DNA from: an uncultured Clostridia bacterium
GTDB taxonomy: Bacteria > Bacillota > Clostridia > Christensenellales > UBA1242
Reading direction: 5' to 3'
Length of the DNA: 64,000 nt
Assembly: GCA_947382485.1 (NCBI GenBank)
Contig: CANCYS010000002.1
Coordinates: forward strand, 1-64,000
Positions 1-10,900 of this stretch are shown here, in pieces; within the stretch, counting starts at the first letter, position 1, and every line of letters starts with the position of its first letter. The notes beneath the pieces were generated by a model. That model was not told where the DNA came from. It made no database searches and saw only the letters and a program-made list of their open reading frames with translations. The position numbers and the translations under genes are program-made.

Positions 1-14
1 CCCCACGTCTCGCA

Positions 15-47
15 ACACTCTTTCCCTACACGACGCTCTTCCGATCT
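15..47 (+). other. Illumina TruSeq adapter (assembly contamination)
   Basis: The 33 bases match the end of the Illumina universal/P5 adapter exactly, beginning ACACTCTTTCCC and ending GCTCTTCCGATCT. This is not biological sequence. The 14 bases before it (1-14) probably also belong to the library construct, possibly an i5 index, although I cannot identify the index. The real contig therefore begins at about base 48, and everything upstream of the first gene is missing. Confidence 0.97.
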
Positions 48-49
48 CA

Positions 50-3000
50 AATTTAGCACTTAGAAATGGTGAAATTGAAGAACAAATGAAAGCTGCTGGT
101 GTTGATACATCTAAGATTTCGCAAGTTAGAGCTTGGCTTGATAAGAACCAAGATGTTAAAGACAACTTAGAAGTTGCTGCATCAAAAATGACTTATTTAG
201 AACTTAAAGGTATGCTTAATGGAGAATCTAATGCAGATATTTATGCAAAAGTTCAAGAAAGAGCTGCTCACAATAAGAAAGTTGATGCTTTGATGCGTGC
301 AGAGGGTGATAGCGTTACTGCTGAGCAAGCACAAGGTATGCTTGAAGGTGCTGATAAAGCTACACAAGATGCATTTATTAGTGAATATGTTGATAAAGCA
401 AATGTTATTGATCAGTCAGAACAAGAAAAACTTAGAAAAGATGCAGTTGCTACATACTTGAAGAATAAGAATGGAAAAGATGCTACTCCGGAAGAAATTG
501 CAGATGCACTTGCAAATGACGTTTCTGCTCAAAATGCTGCTGATGAGGCAATTGTTGCCGAAGCAAAGAAACGCCTTGCATCTGGTCTTGGTGGAAGAAA
601 TGCATTCGTTGTTGAAGAAATTGAAAAAAATAAAACCTTAATGAAAAAGATTGAGCAAGATTTCAGAAGAGAATTTGCTGGAATGGAGCTTGGTGAAGCA
701 GATGAACTTACAAGAAATGCATTTATTGCTAAGTATGAAAACAGGCTTAATTCTGAACTTAGTGGAAACATAAACACAGCTTACATTAATGATTTAGTAA
801 TGAAAGGTGTTATTAGTGAGGATATTAGTGGCGATCAAGATAGAATGCAAAAACTTCTTAGTGGTGCAAGTGGTTTGTCTGGTAGCGAACTTGATGCTTA
901 TCTTTTAGGAAAAGACAAACATGGAAATAATAGAATAAATGCAATTGATGAAAAAGATATTGATAAAAATCTTATTAGTCAACTTTCACAAAATGCAGGA
1001 GCATTTGGTTCTGTTTATGATTCAATGAATAAAAATCATGGTCAAGAAGGTGTTGATCTTGTTAATGGGTTAAAACGTAAATATCTTGAAAAACAACTTT
1101 CTGCTGATCATGATGCTGCACAAGATAAATATACTAAGGATCTTATTAAGAAGGAAGTTGAGAGTGATTCTACACTTAAACAGAAAGCTGATGAATTATA
1201 TAGGCTTAATCAAATTGATAATGCTGTTATGAGTGATGATAATCTTAAAGAAGATGCACAAGAACAATATTTAATTGATTTATTCAATAAAGATTTAAAT
1301 AGACATAATGGCACAGCTAAGGAAAAGAGTTTCAAAGCAACCAGAGAAAAACAACTCAAAGATTATTATCAAAAACATAGTAATGACTTTGGTCCTGGTG
1401 GATTTAAGGCTAATAGAGATGCTGTTATTGCTGCATTCATGCAAACAGGTATTGGAGAGAGCATACAAAAAGGAAACAAAGACTTTAAAGATTTAACTGT
1501 TGAGGAAAGAGCTAAATATGCAAAAGCTGCTTTGGCTAAGAATGATGCAGCAAAACTTAGTGCTATCAATAGTTCCTCACTTTTAGATGCTGGTGTTGAT
1601 GAAAATGTTAAGAACGCTGCATATGAGCAAGTCATGAAAGATGCAGGTAAGTTAGATGCTATTAAGAATATGAATATTGATGATGCAGATGCTGCAACAA
1701 AGAGTAAATATCTAAGTAATATTAGAGATATTGATATTGTTCCTGATACTGGCGAAATGTCTGCTAAGGATAAGAGAGATTTTGATTATAATAAAGGCAT
1801 GCTTACAAAACAAGTTCTTCAAGAAGGTAGAATTGATTTACTCAAAAATGTATTTGATAATACAAACATTTTAAACAAAGCAGAAATTGAAAAGAAGATT
1901 TCTGATGAGATGGCTAAGGGATTATCAAGTGAAGATGCATTTGAAAAAGTTGTAAGAGAAACTAAGGGATTACAAGATAAACTTTTATCTCTTGGAGCAC
2001 AAGATATCACTCGTTCACTTGATAAGAACACACAAGAACAGAAGAATGTTGAAGCTGTTAAGGCTTCTGCTGGATTAAAGAATGAATTGCTTGAATATAT
2101 TAAAAATCAACTTAAAAATGCAAAAGATGATAAAGAGCGTGAAAAGATACTTGATAAATACAATATTAGTAATGGTATTGGAGAAAATGATTTAACTAAA
2201 CTTGCTAATATAGATAAACTTGATATAAAGAGTTTAGATACAAAGTGGGCATATGGACAAAAACAAAATCAAGGTATGATAAATGCCATTGAAGAAATGA
2301 GCAAAAATTCTGACACATTTAAGAAATCTGTTCATGACAATGTTGTTTCAAAAGTGTCATATGCAGGCAATGCTAGTGAAGAAGAAAAACAAAGATTCTT
2401 TGAAACTGAGGCAATGAACCTATCTCCTTCAAAGGTTGAAGGCGTTCGTAAGAAAGCTAAGAATATGAAAGAAGCAATTGAACTCTTTGCACTTGAAAAT
2501 GGTGGTGGAGTTGGTGGCGTTGCTCTTGGTGCAGCAAAAGGTGTTGGACGTGGATTTAAGGCACTTGGAAAAGGTATCAAAGAAGGAACAGCACATGCAT
2601 TTAAAGGTGTATTATTCAAAGTTACTAAGAAAGCTCCTAAATATTCAACTGCTTATGATAACTGGAATAGAGAACTTCAAAAACAAATTAAAGACGTTGA
2701 AAATAACCACTTACTAACAAGAGCAGAGAAAGATGCTCAAATTAAAATTATTGAAGCTAAGAAAGTAAGATATAATGACACCGAAGCCTATGCTAAGATG
2801 TCTCCTGAGGAACAACAAGCATACAAGAAACAACAAGCTCAGAACAGACAAGAAGCTTTCCAAGCTGGAAACTTTAACTTTATTAAGAAAGTTGGTGGTG
2901 CTGTTAAGTCAGTTAAAGATGCTCATGTTCTTAAATCAGTGGCAGATAACATTGGTTATAGTATGAGATTTGCTCCATTCCAAACCGAAGATTCAAAAGT

Positions 3001-5080
3001 TAGACGTAAACAAGATATGACTAATGCAAAGGCAGATATTGATAGGTATCTTGCTGGTAAGCAAATGAGAAGCTCAGATACATTTGCAGATGATGATAAA
3101 TTTAGAAAATTTGCAGCTTCTTACGGCATGAGTCAAAAGAAGATTGAAAAGTTATTAAGTTCAGGTGGTGGAAATGCAAGACAAGATGCATTTGAACATG
3201 AACTTAACAAACGTTATCGTGTAACTTCTAAGAAGGTTGCAAAAGATAACAAAATTAATCCAAAATCATACTTTGATGGTCATGGAATTGGTGAAGAGAA
3301 TGTTAGATATAGAGAAGCTAACAAGAAATATCTTGAAGTTAAATCAACTATTCATACTCCAACTGCTCTTAAAATTTTACTTCCAGGTGTATCTCAGGCT
3401 GCATTTGCAATTGCTAGAAAAGCAACAACAGATAGCCGAATGAGAGCTATCAAAAAATATGAGTCTGATCCAGAAAAAGCATCTGAAAGACTTGCTAAAC
3501 GTTATGACAAGATTTATGGTAAGAGAACAGATGAGAGCGTAATCAGAGCACAAAATGATGTTATTAATGCTAAAAATATGATGGCTGAAATGCAGAAGTT
3601 CAACACAACATTCAAAGGATCTCAAAAAGATTATATGAATCAACTTTATGCTGAACTTTCAAAGAAATTTGGTCAAGAACTTACTAATCGAATGATGAAG
3701 AAAATCAGAAATTCTGATGGAAGCTTTGGAATTACAAATGGTTCATCACTTAAAACAAAGAGAGGTTGGGTTGGAACTGGCGATGTAACAGATTTATCAA
3801 CATATGCCATTTCAATTCAAAAGAGAGAAGTTGAAAAGATTTTGATGGATCAACTTAACCAAAACAAGAGAAGAACTCAACTTGGAAGCCGTGCAATTCC
3901 TGCTCCTGCAAGTTCTGCTGGTGAATTTATTGGTAAGACAATGACAAACGCTAAAACACAAACAGAGCTTAATAGAGATAAAATTAATGCAGAACACTTG
4001 AATAAGATGCTTAGTCAAATTTCAAGTCAAAAGAATTTAGTTTCATATAATACTGCAACAAGGTCTTCTAATAGTTCAATTGATAGTGCAACACTTCAAC
4101 AATTTGAAAGAAAATACGCTAAAAAACTTGCTAATGCAGATGATCCTACAAAAATGGAACTTCTTCAACAGTTCTTACGCAAAGAGCTTGAAAAAGCTAA
4201 TAACAGAGTTCACAATAATGGCTTTGCAAAGAGCAGAAAGAGTGAGCTTGAAAAACTTAATGGTATTTATATTGATAGAAAAGAAATTAACCATAGCGGA
4301 CTTTCTGCATCAATGATGACTGCCATTAAGACTCAAAATAGTGAAGTTTACAAGAACCTCACAAAACAATACAATTCTGCTAATGCTAAACATTTAACAG
4401 AACAAATTAACTATAATCAACTTGCAGCTTCGCTTAAAAACTTACAAGGCTTACCAGCAAGTCCTGAAATTAGAAAAGAAATTGCAAAAACTAAGAGAGC
4501 AATTGCTGAATCTGAAATTAAACTTAAAAACTTAAAGACTTTGGTTGACCAAACCAGAGCTCGTAAAGTTGACTACGAAAAGGCATTCGCTGATAAGCAA
4601 ATTAAGCAATCAAAAGTTGAAAATAGAAATGTTGGATATAACACTTCAACCAAGATTACTGATAGATACACAGTTCCATATAGACGTGATGGTGTTCAAG
4701 GACAAGTTATTCCAGGAAGTCAACTCGAAAAAGAAGTTAACAGACTTATGTCTCAATTCATTCAATCTCATAAGAGTGAACTTCAAAAACTTAGAACTCA
4801 AAATATTGATGCCCAAGATATTAAGAGAATTGTTGATAATGCTTCTTACAGGTTATCAAATGACTTCAAACAAAATCTTTACAACAATAAGAACCTTATC
4901 AAGTCTATTGAAAGAAAACTTAAATCAGATATTGAAAAGGGTGTTTCAAAGAATCGTAAGACCAATGAAAATCTTAACGATACTAGAAAGAAACTTATTC
5001 AAATGGAAGATCAGTTAAAGCTTGAGCTCAGAAAACTCGGCATTGAACTCGACGACATTAAACTTAAAACAGATAAATAA
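50..5080 (+). CDS. Giant lysine-rich coiled-coil protein, 5'-truncated, T4SS-like locus
   Basis: The reading frame is open from the adapter junction. The codons before the first in-frame ATG (86) also read as plausible protein (NLALRNGEIEEQ), so the N-terminus is lost and at least 1676 residues remain. I recognise no catalytic family. The protein is highly charged (K, E, D, N, Q), predicted almost entirely helical, and has no convincing membrane segment. A short Gly/Ala-rich stretch lies near residues 810-835 counted from base 86 (GGGVGGVALGAAKGVGRG). It is the first gene of a same-strand set with a VirB4-type ATPase and two VirB6-like proteins, so a structural or cytoplasmic role in that apparatus is inferred. 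It could be the cytoplasmic tail of a third VirB6-like protein, since the two downstream VirB6-like proteins also end in basic, charged tails, or it could be a secreted substrate. The function is unknown. Confidence 0.85.
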   Translation, partial: NLALRNGEIEEQMKAAGVDTSKISQVRAWLDKNQDVKDNLEVAASKMTYLELKGMLNGESNADIYAKVQERAAHNKKVDALMRAEGDSVTAEQAQGMLEGADKATQDAFISEYVDKANVIDQSEQEKLRKDAVATYLKNKNGKDATPEEIADALANDVSAQNAADEAIVAEAKKRLASGLGGRNAFVVEEIEKNKTLMKKIEQDFRREFAGMELGEADELTRNAFIAKYENRLNSELSGNINTAYINDLVMKGVISEDISGDQDRMQKLLSGASGLSGSELDAYLLGKDKHGNNRINAIDEKDIDKNLISQLSQNAGAFGSVYDSMNKNHGQEGVDLVNGLKRKYLEKQLSADHDAAQDKYTKDLIKKEVESDSTLKQKADELYRLNQIDNAVMSDDNLKEDAQEQYLIDLFNKDLNRHNGTAKEKSFKATREKQLKDYYQKHSNDFGPGGFKANRDAVIAAFMQTGIGESIQKGNKDFKDLTVEERAKYAKAALAKNDAAKLSAINSSSLLDAGVDENVKNAAYEQVMKDAGKLDAIKNMNIDDADAATKSKYLSNIRDIDIVPDTGEMSAKDKRDFDYNKGMLTKQVLQEGRIDLLKNVFDNTNILNKAEIEKKISDEMAKGLSSEDAFEKVVRETKGLQDKLLSLGAQDITRSLDKNTQEQKNVEAVKASAGLKNELLEYIKNQLKNAKDDKEREKILDKYNISNGIGENDLTKLANIDKLDIKSLDTKWAYGQKQNQGMINAIEEMSKNSDTFKKSVHDNVVSKVSYAGNASEEEKQRFFETEAMNLSPSKVEGVRKKAKNMKEAIELFALENGGGVGGVALGAAKGVGRGFKALGKGIKEGTAHAFKGVLFKVTKKAPKYSTAYDNWNRELQKQIKDVENNHLLTRAEKDAQIKIIEAKKVRYNDTEAYAKMSPEEQQAYKKQQAQNRQEAFQAGNFNFIKKVGGAVKSVKDAHVLKSVADNIGYSMRFAPFQTEDSKVRRKQDMTNAKADIDRYLAGKQMRSSDTFADDDKFRKFAASYGMSQKKIEKLLSSGGGNARQDAFEHELNKRYRVTSKKVAKDNKINPKSYFDGHGIGEENVRYREANKKYLEVKSTIHTPTALKILLPGVSQAAFAIARKATTDSRMRAIKKYESDPEKASERLAKRYDKIYGKRTDESVIRAQNDVINAKNMMAEMQKFNTTFKGSQKDYMNQLYAELSKKFGQELTNRMMKKIRNSDGSFGITNGSSLKTKRGWVGTGDVTDLSTYAISIQKREVEKILMDQLNQNKRRTQLGSRAIPAPASSAGEFIGKTMTNAKTQTELNRDKINAEHLNKMLSQISSQKNLVSYNTATRSSNSSIDSATLQQFERKYAKKLANADDPTKMELLQQFLRKELEKANNRVHNNGFAKSRKSELEKLNGIYIDRKEINHSGLSASMMTAIKTQNSEVYKNLTKQYNSANAKHLTEQINYNQLAASLKNLQGLPASPEIRKEIAKTKRAIAESEIKLKNLKTLVDQTRARKVDYEKAFADKQIKQSKVENRNVGYNTSTKITDRYTVPYRRDGVQGQVIPGSQLEKEVNRLMSQFIQSHKSELQKLRTQNIDAQDIKRIVDNASYRLSNDFKQNLYNNKNLIKSIERKLKSDIEKGVSKNRKTNENLNDTRKKLIQMEDQLKLELRKLGIELDDIKLKTDK

Positions 5081-5095
5081 TATTAATTTAGTTTA

Positions 5096-5124
5096 GCTTT
5101 TGCCGTGAATTTCACGGCAAAAGC
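5096..5124 (+). other. Perfect intercistronic hairpin before the VirB4-like gene
   Basis: GCTTTTGCCGTGA (5096-5108), a 3-base loop and TCACGGCAAAAGC (5112-5124) form a perfect 13-bp stem. A flanking TTTAGT...ACTAAA pair (about 5089-5130) can extend it. It lies between the stop at 5080 and the ribosome site of the next gene. No T-tract follows, so it is not a classic terminator. An mRNA processing or stabilising element, or a protein-binding site that adjusts the ratio of the two proteins, is more likely. Confidence 0.8.
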
Positions 5125-5171
5125 ACACTAAATTGTGTTATGTGAAATTACTGAAAAGGAGAAATTAATTT

Positions 5172-7856
5172 ATGTCAAGAATGATTCCAAAATCCACAAA
5201 AGTCAAAACGCAATTATTTAAAGGTTTGAACTTTTCGGATATATTTGTAGTCCTATTTGCATTGATTATTATTGCACTTGCTATGACAAGTGGTTTTGCG
5301 TTGATTCCAAAACTTGTAATTTCAGGTATAACCTTATTTATAACTGTTGCAATGTTTATGAGTTTTGAACCAGGCGTAAGACTTTATATGCAAGTTGGAG
5401 ACTTGTTTAAATATTTGTTTGGCATAAATACATACAAAAAGACAAAAGGTAATTCTAAAAAAAGTGTTGCTAATTTGATGCCATACAATGGTATTTTAGA
5501 ACAAGATTACGATGAGAAGCGTCAAATTGGTATTATTGATTATAAGGATTATTTTGGTGCAGCAATTGAAATTAATAGTATTCAATTTTATATGCTTTCT
5601 GAATCAAGACAAAATACTTATGTAGAAACATTAGAAAGTGCCTTTAAAACAATTTCTCCTGAAGATCTTGGTGCTCTTTATAAATTTGCCAGACCAATGG
5701 TTTTCGATAATTATATTGACAACGAATGTAAAAAAAGAGAGGAAATTTTAAATTCTGTTCGTAATGGTTCAACAAATATTAATGAAGCAAGACCTCGTCT
5801 TGAAATTGCAGAAGCTAGAATTGCAAATCTTGAATCTATGAACGTTGATAGTGAATTTCCTGTTTATAAAGATCATATATATCTTGCGTTTTATTGTGCG
5901 AACATTAGAAACTTACTTCAAGTTGTAAACTTTGTTGCAAGTACAATTGAAAGTGGTTCTGGTGGTTCAATGCAATGTAAAATTCTTGATAGAAAAGATA
6001 CAGCAGTATTCTTGAAAAGTTATTATTCAAGTAATTTTGATGAAAGAGAAGTAAAATCGATTGATCCAAAAGATTTAATGAAATGGATTATGCCAGAAAA
6101 GGTAAGTTTTGGTTTAAACAAAGTTGCGATTGATGGAAGATCATTCTCATATTTTCAACTTTCAGAATATCCAATTGCAGTTCCAAATGCTTGGGGAAGA
6201 GTATTTTTCTCAGTTCCTGGTGCTAGAATTTGTGTAAAATTTAAACCAATTGATCAGGCAGTTGCAGAAAAACGACTTGACAGATCAATTATGGACGTTA
6301 GAATTCAGGCTTCAAGTGGAAGTGGAAAAGCATCTGCACAACTTGAAGTTCAAACACACCTTCAAACACTCACTGAACTTTTACAATATGTTAAACAAGG
6401 TTCAGAAGTTTTGATGGATACAAACATCTATATGATGGTTGAACAAGAACAAAAGAAAGCGTTTAGAACACAAATTATGAGAGCAGGTTTTAGAGCGTAT
6501 GACTTGTTTGGAAAGCAAAAAGAGGCTTTCACAAACTGTAATGTTTCAAGACGTATGACTCTTAAAAAGTTTGAAAGAGGTATAAACTCTTCATCTCTCG
6601 CTGCAATTTTCCCATTCGTTTCTGATGCTATTCAAGACCCTAAGGGATTTTATGTTGGTATGAATAGTGAACCTGTATTTTTGGATTTCTTCCAAAGAGA
6701 TACAGAAAGAATTAACTCAAACATGGTTATTATTGGTAAGTCTGGTTGTGGTAAGTCATTCTGTACAAAATCACTTCTTGCAAACCTTGCTGCTGATAAT
6801 AGTAAAATTTTCATTCTTGACCCTGAAAAAGAATACGACATCATTGCTCGAAATATGTATGGTAAAGTTATTGATGTAGGTTCTGCTAGGGAAGGTCGTA
6901 TTAACCCACTTCAAGTTAATGCATCACAAGATGATGAAGATAGTGCTAGTGGAAATGTTTCTCTTGCTATGCACATGCAGTTCCTTGAAACATTCTTTGG
7001 AATGATTTTGGAAGGCATTACAATGGACGGAATGGAACTTTTGAATGAAGCATTAAAAGAACTTTATGCTAAATTTGGTATTAATAATTCTACTCAAATT
7101 GAAAATGTTAAACCAGAGCAGTTCCCAATCATGCAAGACCTTTACAATTATATTTGTGAAAAACATGATAATGCTACTGATGATTATAATAGGAATAATT
7201 ATAAGATTCTTAAAATTTATCTTAATAAATTCGCAGAAGGTGGACGTAATGCTGTTCTTTGGAATGGACCATCAACAATATCTTCTGCCGAAAACTTCAT
7301 TGTATTTAACTTCCAGTCACTTCTTGCAAATAATGCTGGTGCTGTCGCTAATGCACAAATGTTGCTTATCATGAGATGGCTTAATAATGAAGTTATTAAT
7401 AACAAAGACTACAATGCTAGATTCCATTGTAAGAGAAAAGTTATTGTAGTTATCGATGAGGCTCACGTATTTATTGACCCTAAACAAACAATTGCGCTTG
7501 ACTTTATGCAACAGATGGCTAAACGTATCAGAAAGTATGAAGGTATGCAAGTTGTTATTACACAAAATATTAAAGACTTTACTGGTTCGCCTGAAATTGC
7601 TAGAAAATCAACTGCGATTATTAATGCTTGTCAATATTCACTTATATTCTCACTTGCCCCACAAGACATTTCAGACCTTGTTCTTCTTTATGAAAAAGCA
7701 GGTAAGATTAATGAAAAAGAGCAAGACACAATTGTAACTAACCCAAGAGGACGTGCATTCATTATGACAAGTTCTTATTCAAGAACTAATGTAGATATCT
7801 TGGTTAATGACAGAATTCGTAATTTATTTGAAAAATTGCGTGATGACGTTAAATAA
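5172..7856 (+). CDS. VirB3/PrgI-VirB4 fusion ATPase of a type IV secretion-like system
   Basis: An 894-residue protein. Residues 15-70 hold two hydrophobic segments and resemble the small PrgI/VirB3 inner-membrane component. The rest is a VirB4/TraE/PrgJ-type AAA ATPase. The Walker A is GKSGCGKS at about residues 522-529, and the Walker B is VIVVIDEAH with Asp762-Glu763. VirB4 ATPases energise assembly of and transport through type IV secretion machines at the cytoplasmic membrane, and natural VirB3-VirB4 fusions are known in other systems. The gene has a good ribosome site (AAGGAG at 5156-5161) and lies between a giant charged protein and two VirB6-like membrane proteins, with a 46-base gap to the next gene. 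No coupling ATPase (VirD4) or relaxase is visible in the window, so a DNA-conjugation role is not supported here. Base composition matches the neighbouring core genes. Confidence 0.9.
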   Translation: MSRMIPKSTKVKTQLFKGLNFSDIFVVLFALIIIALAMTSGFALIPKLVISGITLFITVAMFMSFEPGVRLYMQVGDLFKYLFGINTYKKTKGNSKKSVANLMPYNGILEQDYDEKRQIGIIDYKDYFGAAIEINSIQFYMLSESRQNTYVETLESAFKTISPEDLGALYKFARPMVFDNYIDNECKKREEILNSVRNGSTNINEARPRLEIAEARIANLESMNVDSEFPVYKDHIYLAFYCANIRNLLQVVNFVASTIESGSGGSMQCKILDRKDTAVFLKSYYSSNFDEREVKSIDPKDLMKWIMPEKVSFGLNKVAIDGRSFSYFQLSEYPIAVPNAWGRVFFSVPGARICVKFKPIDQAVAEKRLDRSIMDVRIQASSGSGKASAQLEVQTHLQTLTELLQYVKQGSEVLMDTNIYMMVEQEQKKAFRTQIMRAGFRAYDLFGKQKEAFTNCNVSRRMTLKKFERGINSSSLAAIFPFVSDAIQDPKGFYVGMNSEPVFLDFFQRDTERINSNMVIIGKSGCGKSFCTKSLLANLAADNSKIFILDPEKEYDIIARNMYGKVIDVGSAREGRINPLQVNASQDDEDSASGNVSLAMHMQFLETFFGMILEGITMDGMELLNEALKELYAKFGINNSTQIENVKPEQFPIMQDLYNYICEKHDNATDDYNRNNYKILKIYLNKFAEGGRNAVLWNGPSTISSAENFIVFNFQSLLANNAGAVANAQMLLIMRWLNNEVINNKDYNARFHCKRKVIVVIDEAHVFIDPKQTIALDFMQQMAKRIRKYEGMQVVITQNIKDFTGSPEIARKSTAIINACQYSLIFSLAPQDISDLVLLYEKAGKINEKEQDTIVTNPRGRAFIMTSSYSRTNVDILVNDRIRNLFEKLRDDVK

Positions 7857-7902
7857 CAAAAGAAAATTAAAGTAAAAAAACAACATAGGAGAAAAACTAG
7901 AT

Positions 7903-10900
7903 ATGTTTAATTTGTTTTCAAATTTAACAAATATAGTATCAACTGGAACAGTTTCTAGTTTTTTGTCTGCGTCATTTATTTTTAAGTTTATTGGAACTTT
8001 CATTACTAATATTTTCAATATAGTTCTTGATTTCTTAATGCGAGTTATATGGTATATCATTTCATTTATTTTTGGAATTATGGAAGCATTTGAATATATT
8101 ATCAATAGTTTTCTTGGAATAGGAACGACCCTTAATGATGCATACACATTTATTAATCAAAACAATTCAAAATGGGTAAATAGTCTTATAGATGTGTTTA
8201 AGGCTATTGTTGCTGTTGCAATTGTTCTTCTTATCATATTCACAATTTATGCAATTATTAAGCAAGAAATGGATAATGCTTTTAAAGAAGGTCAATCAAA
8301 CGGTGTTGGAAATAGTAAGAAAAATATTCTTTTAAAAGCTTTTAGAAATATTATGTCTATCATTTTACTTCCTGTAACAATGGTTTTCATTATTTCTGGT
8401 GTAAACTCAATTTTGACTGCATTTTCAAATGCACTAAAAGGTGGCTCAAATGTAACAGTTGCGGGTCAAGTTTTAATATCTTCAACTTACGACGCAAATA
8501 GATATAGGAGTTATGCTAATACAAATAAAAGAATTCCTATTGTTATATCTGCTTATGATGTAAATGATTATGGTTCTGACCAAAACGATTTATTAAAATT
8601 GGATATTCAATCTATTGAAGTTCAAAATAAACTAATCAATACAGCAACAATGATGTCTAAGGGTTCATATTTAACATTTAATCAAAGTTTGCTTTATAAA
8701 AACAACAAGCTGATTAATAATGTGAATTTTGGTGACTATTATGAAAACTTTGTTTGTACAGCAGAACAATATCAAGTTATGGCAGACTTTATTGATTATG
8801 CTCAAAAGAATAATATAAATTTCTATATCAAAGCTCTTGATGAGGTTGACATTGAATGGAAATATGTTGATAGTACAGTGTTTGAACCATCTTCAAATTC
8901 ATTAACAATCAGTTATAGAGATGCAAGTGATTTGGATAATGATGGAAATACAAACGATAACTATTCAATAACATATTCAATGAGTTATAATGTTACATCT
9001 CCAATTTCAGACTCATTAAAATCTATCTTGGCTCTTCTTGGAGTTGGAGAATATAGTGATAACTTATACAAAGTTATGGAACGTGATGAAAATTTCACAA
9101 ACGTTGTTCAATGGGCTAATGAAAAAGTTTGGTTACAACTTTCAGAAAAATTTAATTATAATGATTTATCTTCGTGGACAGATACAGATCAAATTATTAT
9201 GTTTGAATATTATAGACCAAATTCAGATTTGTCAAAATATACAGTAGATAATTTGAAAGAAGGCATTGAACTTGATGCTTATCAAATTGTTTATCAAAAG
9301 TTTTCAAATGGTCTTTATGTTGGCGAAGAAACAATAAATTCTGTGTTATTAAACGGAAATTATTATAGAGTTGAAAAATCTAAAACTTTAAGTGATGCTT
9401 ATGGCAATCTTTATTACTTGCTTTCTTCTATTGATGGTGGTAATTTCTTAGAAAACGCCTACACCACTATCACAAAGACAGCAAATTCAACTGAATTAAA
9501 AACATCAAAAGATTTTGATATCAATGATGTTTCAACTTGGACATACTCAGATCAAGTTTTGATTTATGAATATTTTAAAAATACTTCATATGAAAATTCA
9601 CTTAGAAAATATGATTTCTTCTATTATACGCAAGATAATATTTCTAATATAAAACCATCATTTAAAATTTATAAAATTGAAAATTATACAAGAAACAAAA
9701 TTGGTGAAGATTTTGTTTGTAGTAGTGGAGATGATTGTTATTACGTACTTTTAAATGGAACATATTATCAAGTGACTGGCAGTGATAGCAATGCTACATT
9801 GTTTAATTCTAACACAGATACAAACTTTATGAATGTTGACAGTGGTTATATTGGACAAAGATATCTTTATACATTGTCAGGAAACCAAGCATTTACCGAC
9901 AAAGTTGGTATAAATCTTTCAGGAACAAATACTCTTGAAAGTAATTTTGTTATTGAAAATTTGGTTGAATCTTATTTTAATCTTGATATTGACACATATA
10001 TAAGAGAAAATTTTGGAGATGATGTTGATATTCAAGAATTTGATAAATATTTCAATTTCGAGTACAAATTCTCAAAGAACTTTAAGTTTAATGATGTTAA
10101 AACTTGGACTTATAGAGATTACTTTATTTTCTACTTAGTTGTTAAATATAGAAATTTAGCTGGGTCTGCTTCAATTGAAAGCATTAAGGAAATGAGCCTC
10201 TCAGGTAATGTTGGTGTAATTACAACAGGTGAGCATAAAGGAGAGTTTGTTTATAGAGTATCTTATACAGATGTATCTAATAATACAAAGTTTATTTATC
10301 TTAAAATTGATGATTTAAGACTTATTTCAGAAGAATTAATGACAATAAGTGTCGATTTTGAAAAAACATTTTCAAAAAATAATTTCACATCAAATAATGG
10401 TGATTTATTAATTAGCAATAATGGTAACACCTATGACACATTATATAATAACGAAGTGAATGCAAGACAATTTATCTTTTCAGAAGAATTTGATGAATAT
10501 AGAACACAAACTTGGACTGTTACAGATTTCTTGTTATATTATTTTAGTAAAATTAATAGAATAAATTCACTTTCAGATATTAAAAGCAATGGTTACAATG
10601 CCCTTGTTAGTGTGGTTACTGATACTACATATGGAACTCGTGAAGTTTTCAGATTTGGTAAAAATGATACTGCATTTTATGTAGACTCTGCAAAAGTTTT
10701 AAATATAACTGATGTTAATGGAAACAGTTTAACATTTAAGAATATTGATGAGTGGCTTAATATGAAACTCATAGATTTTATATGCAGAAAATTAAATTTA
10801 ACCGAAAAACAATTGATTGCAGATGAAACAGGCGTTATTGGTAATATATTTGATGATTATTCACAAAATGTTCTAAGTTCTGCTGAAATTATTTCAGAGA

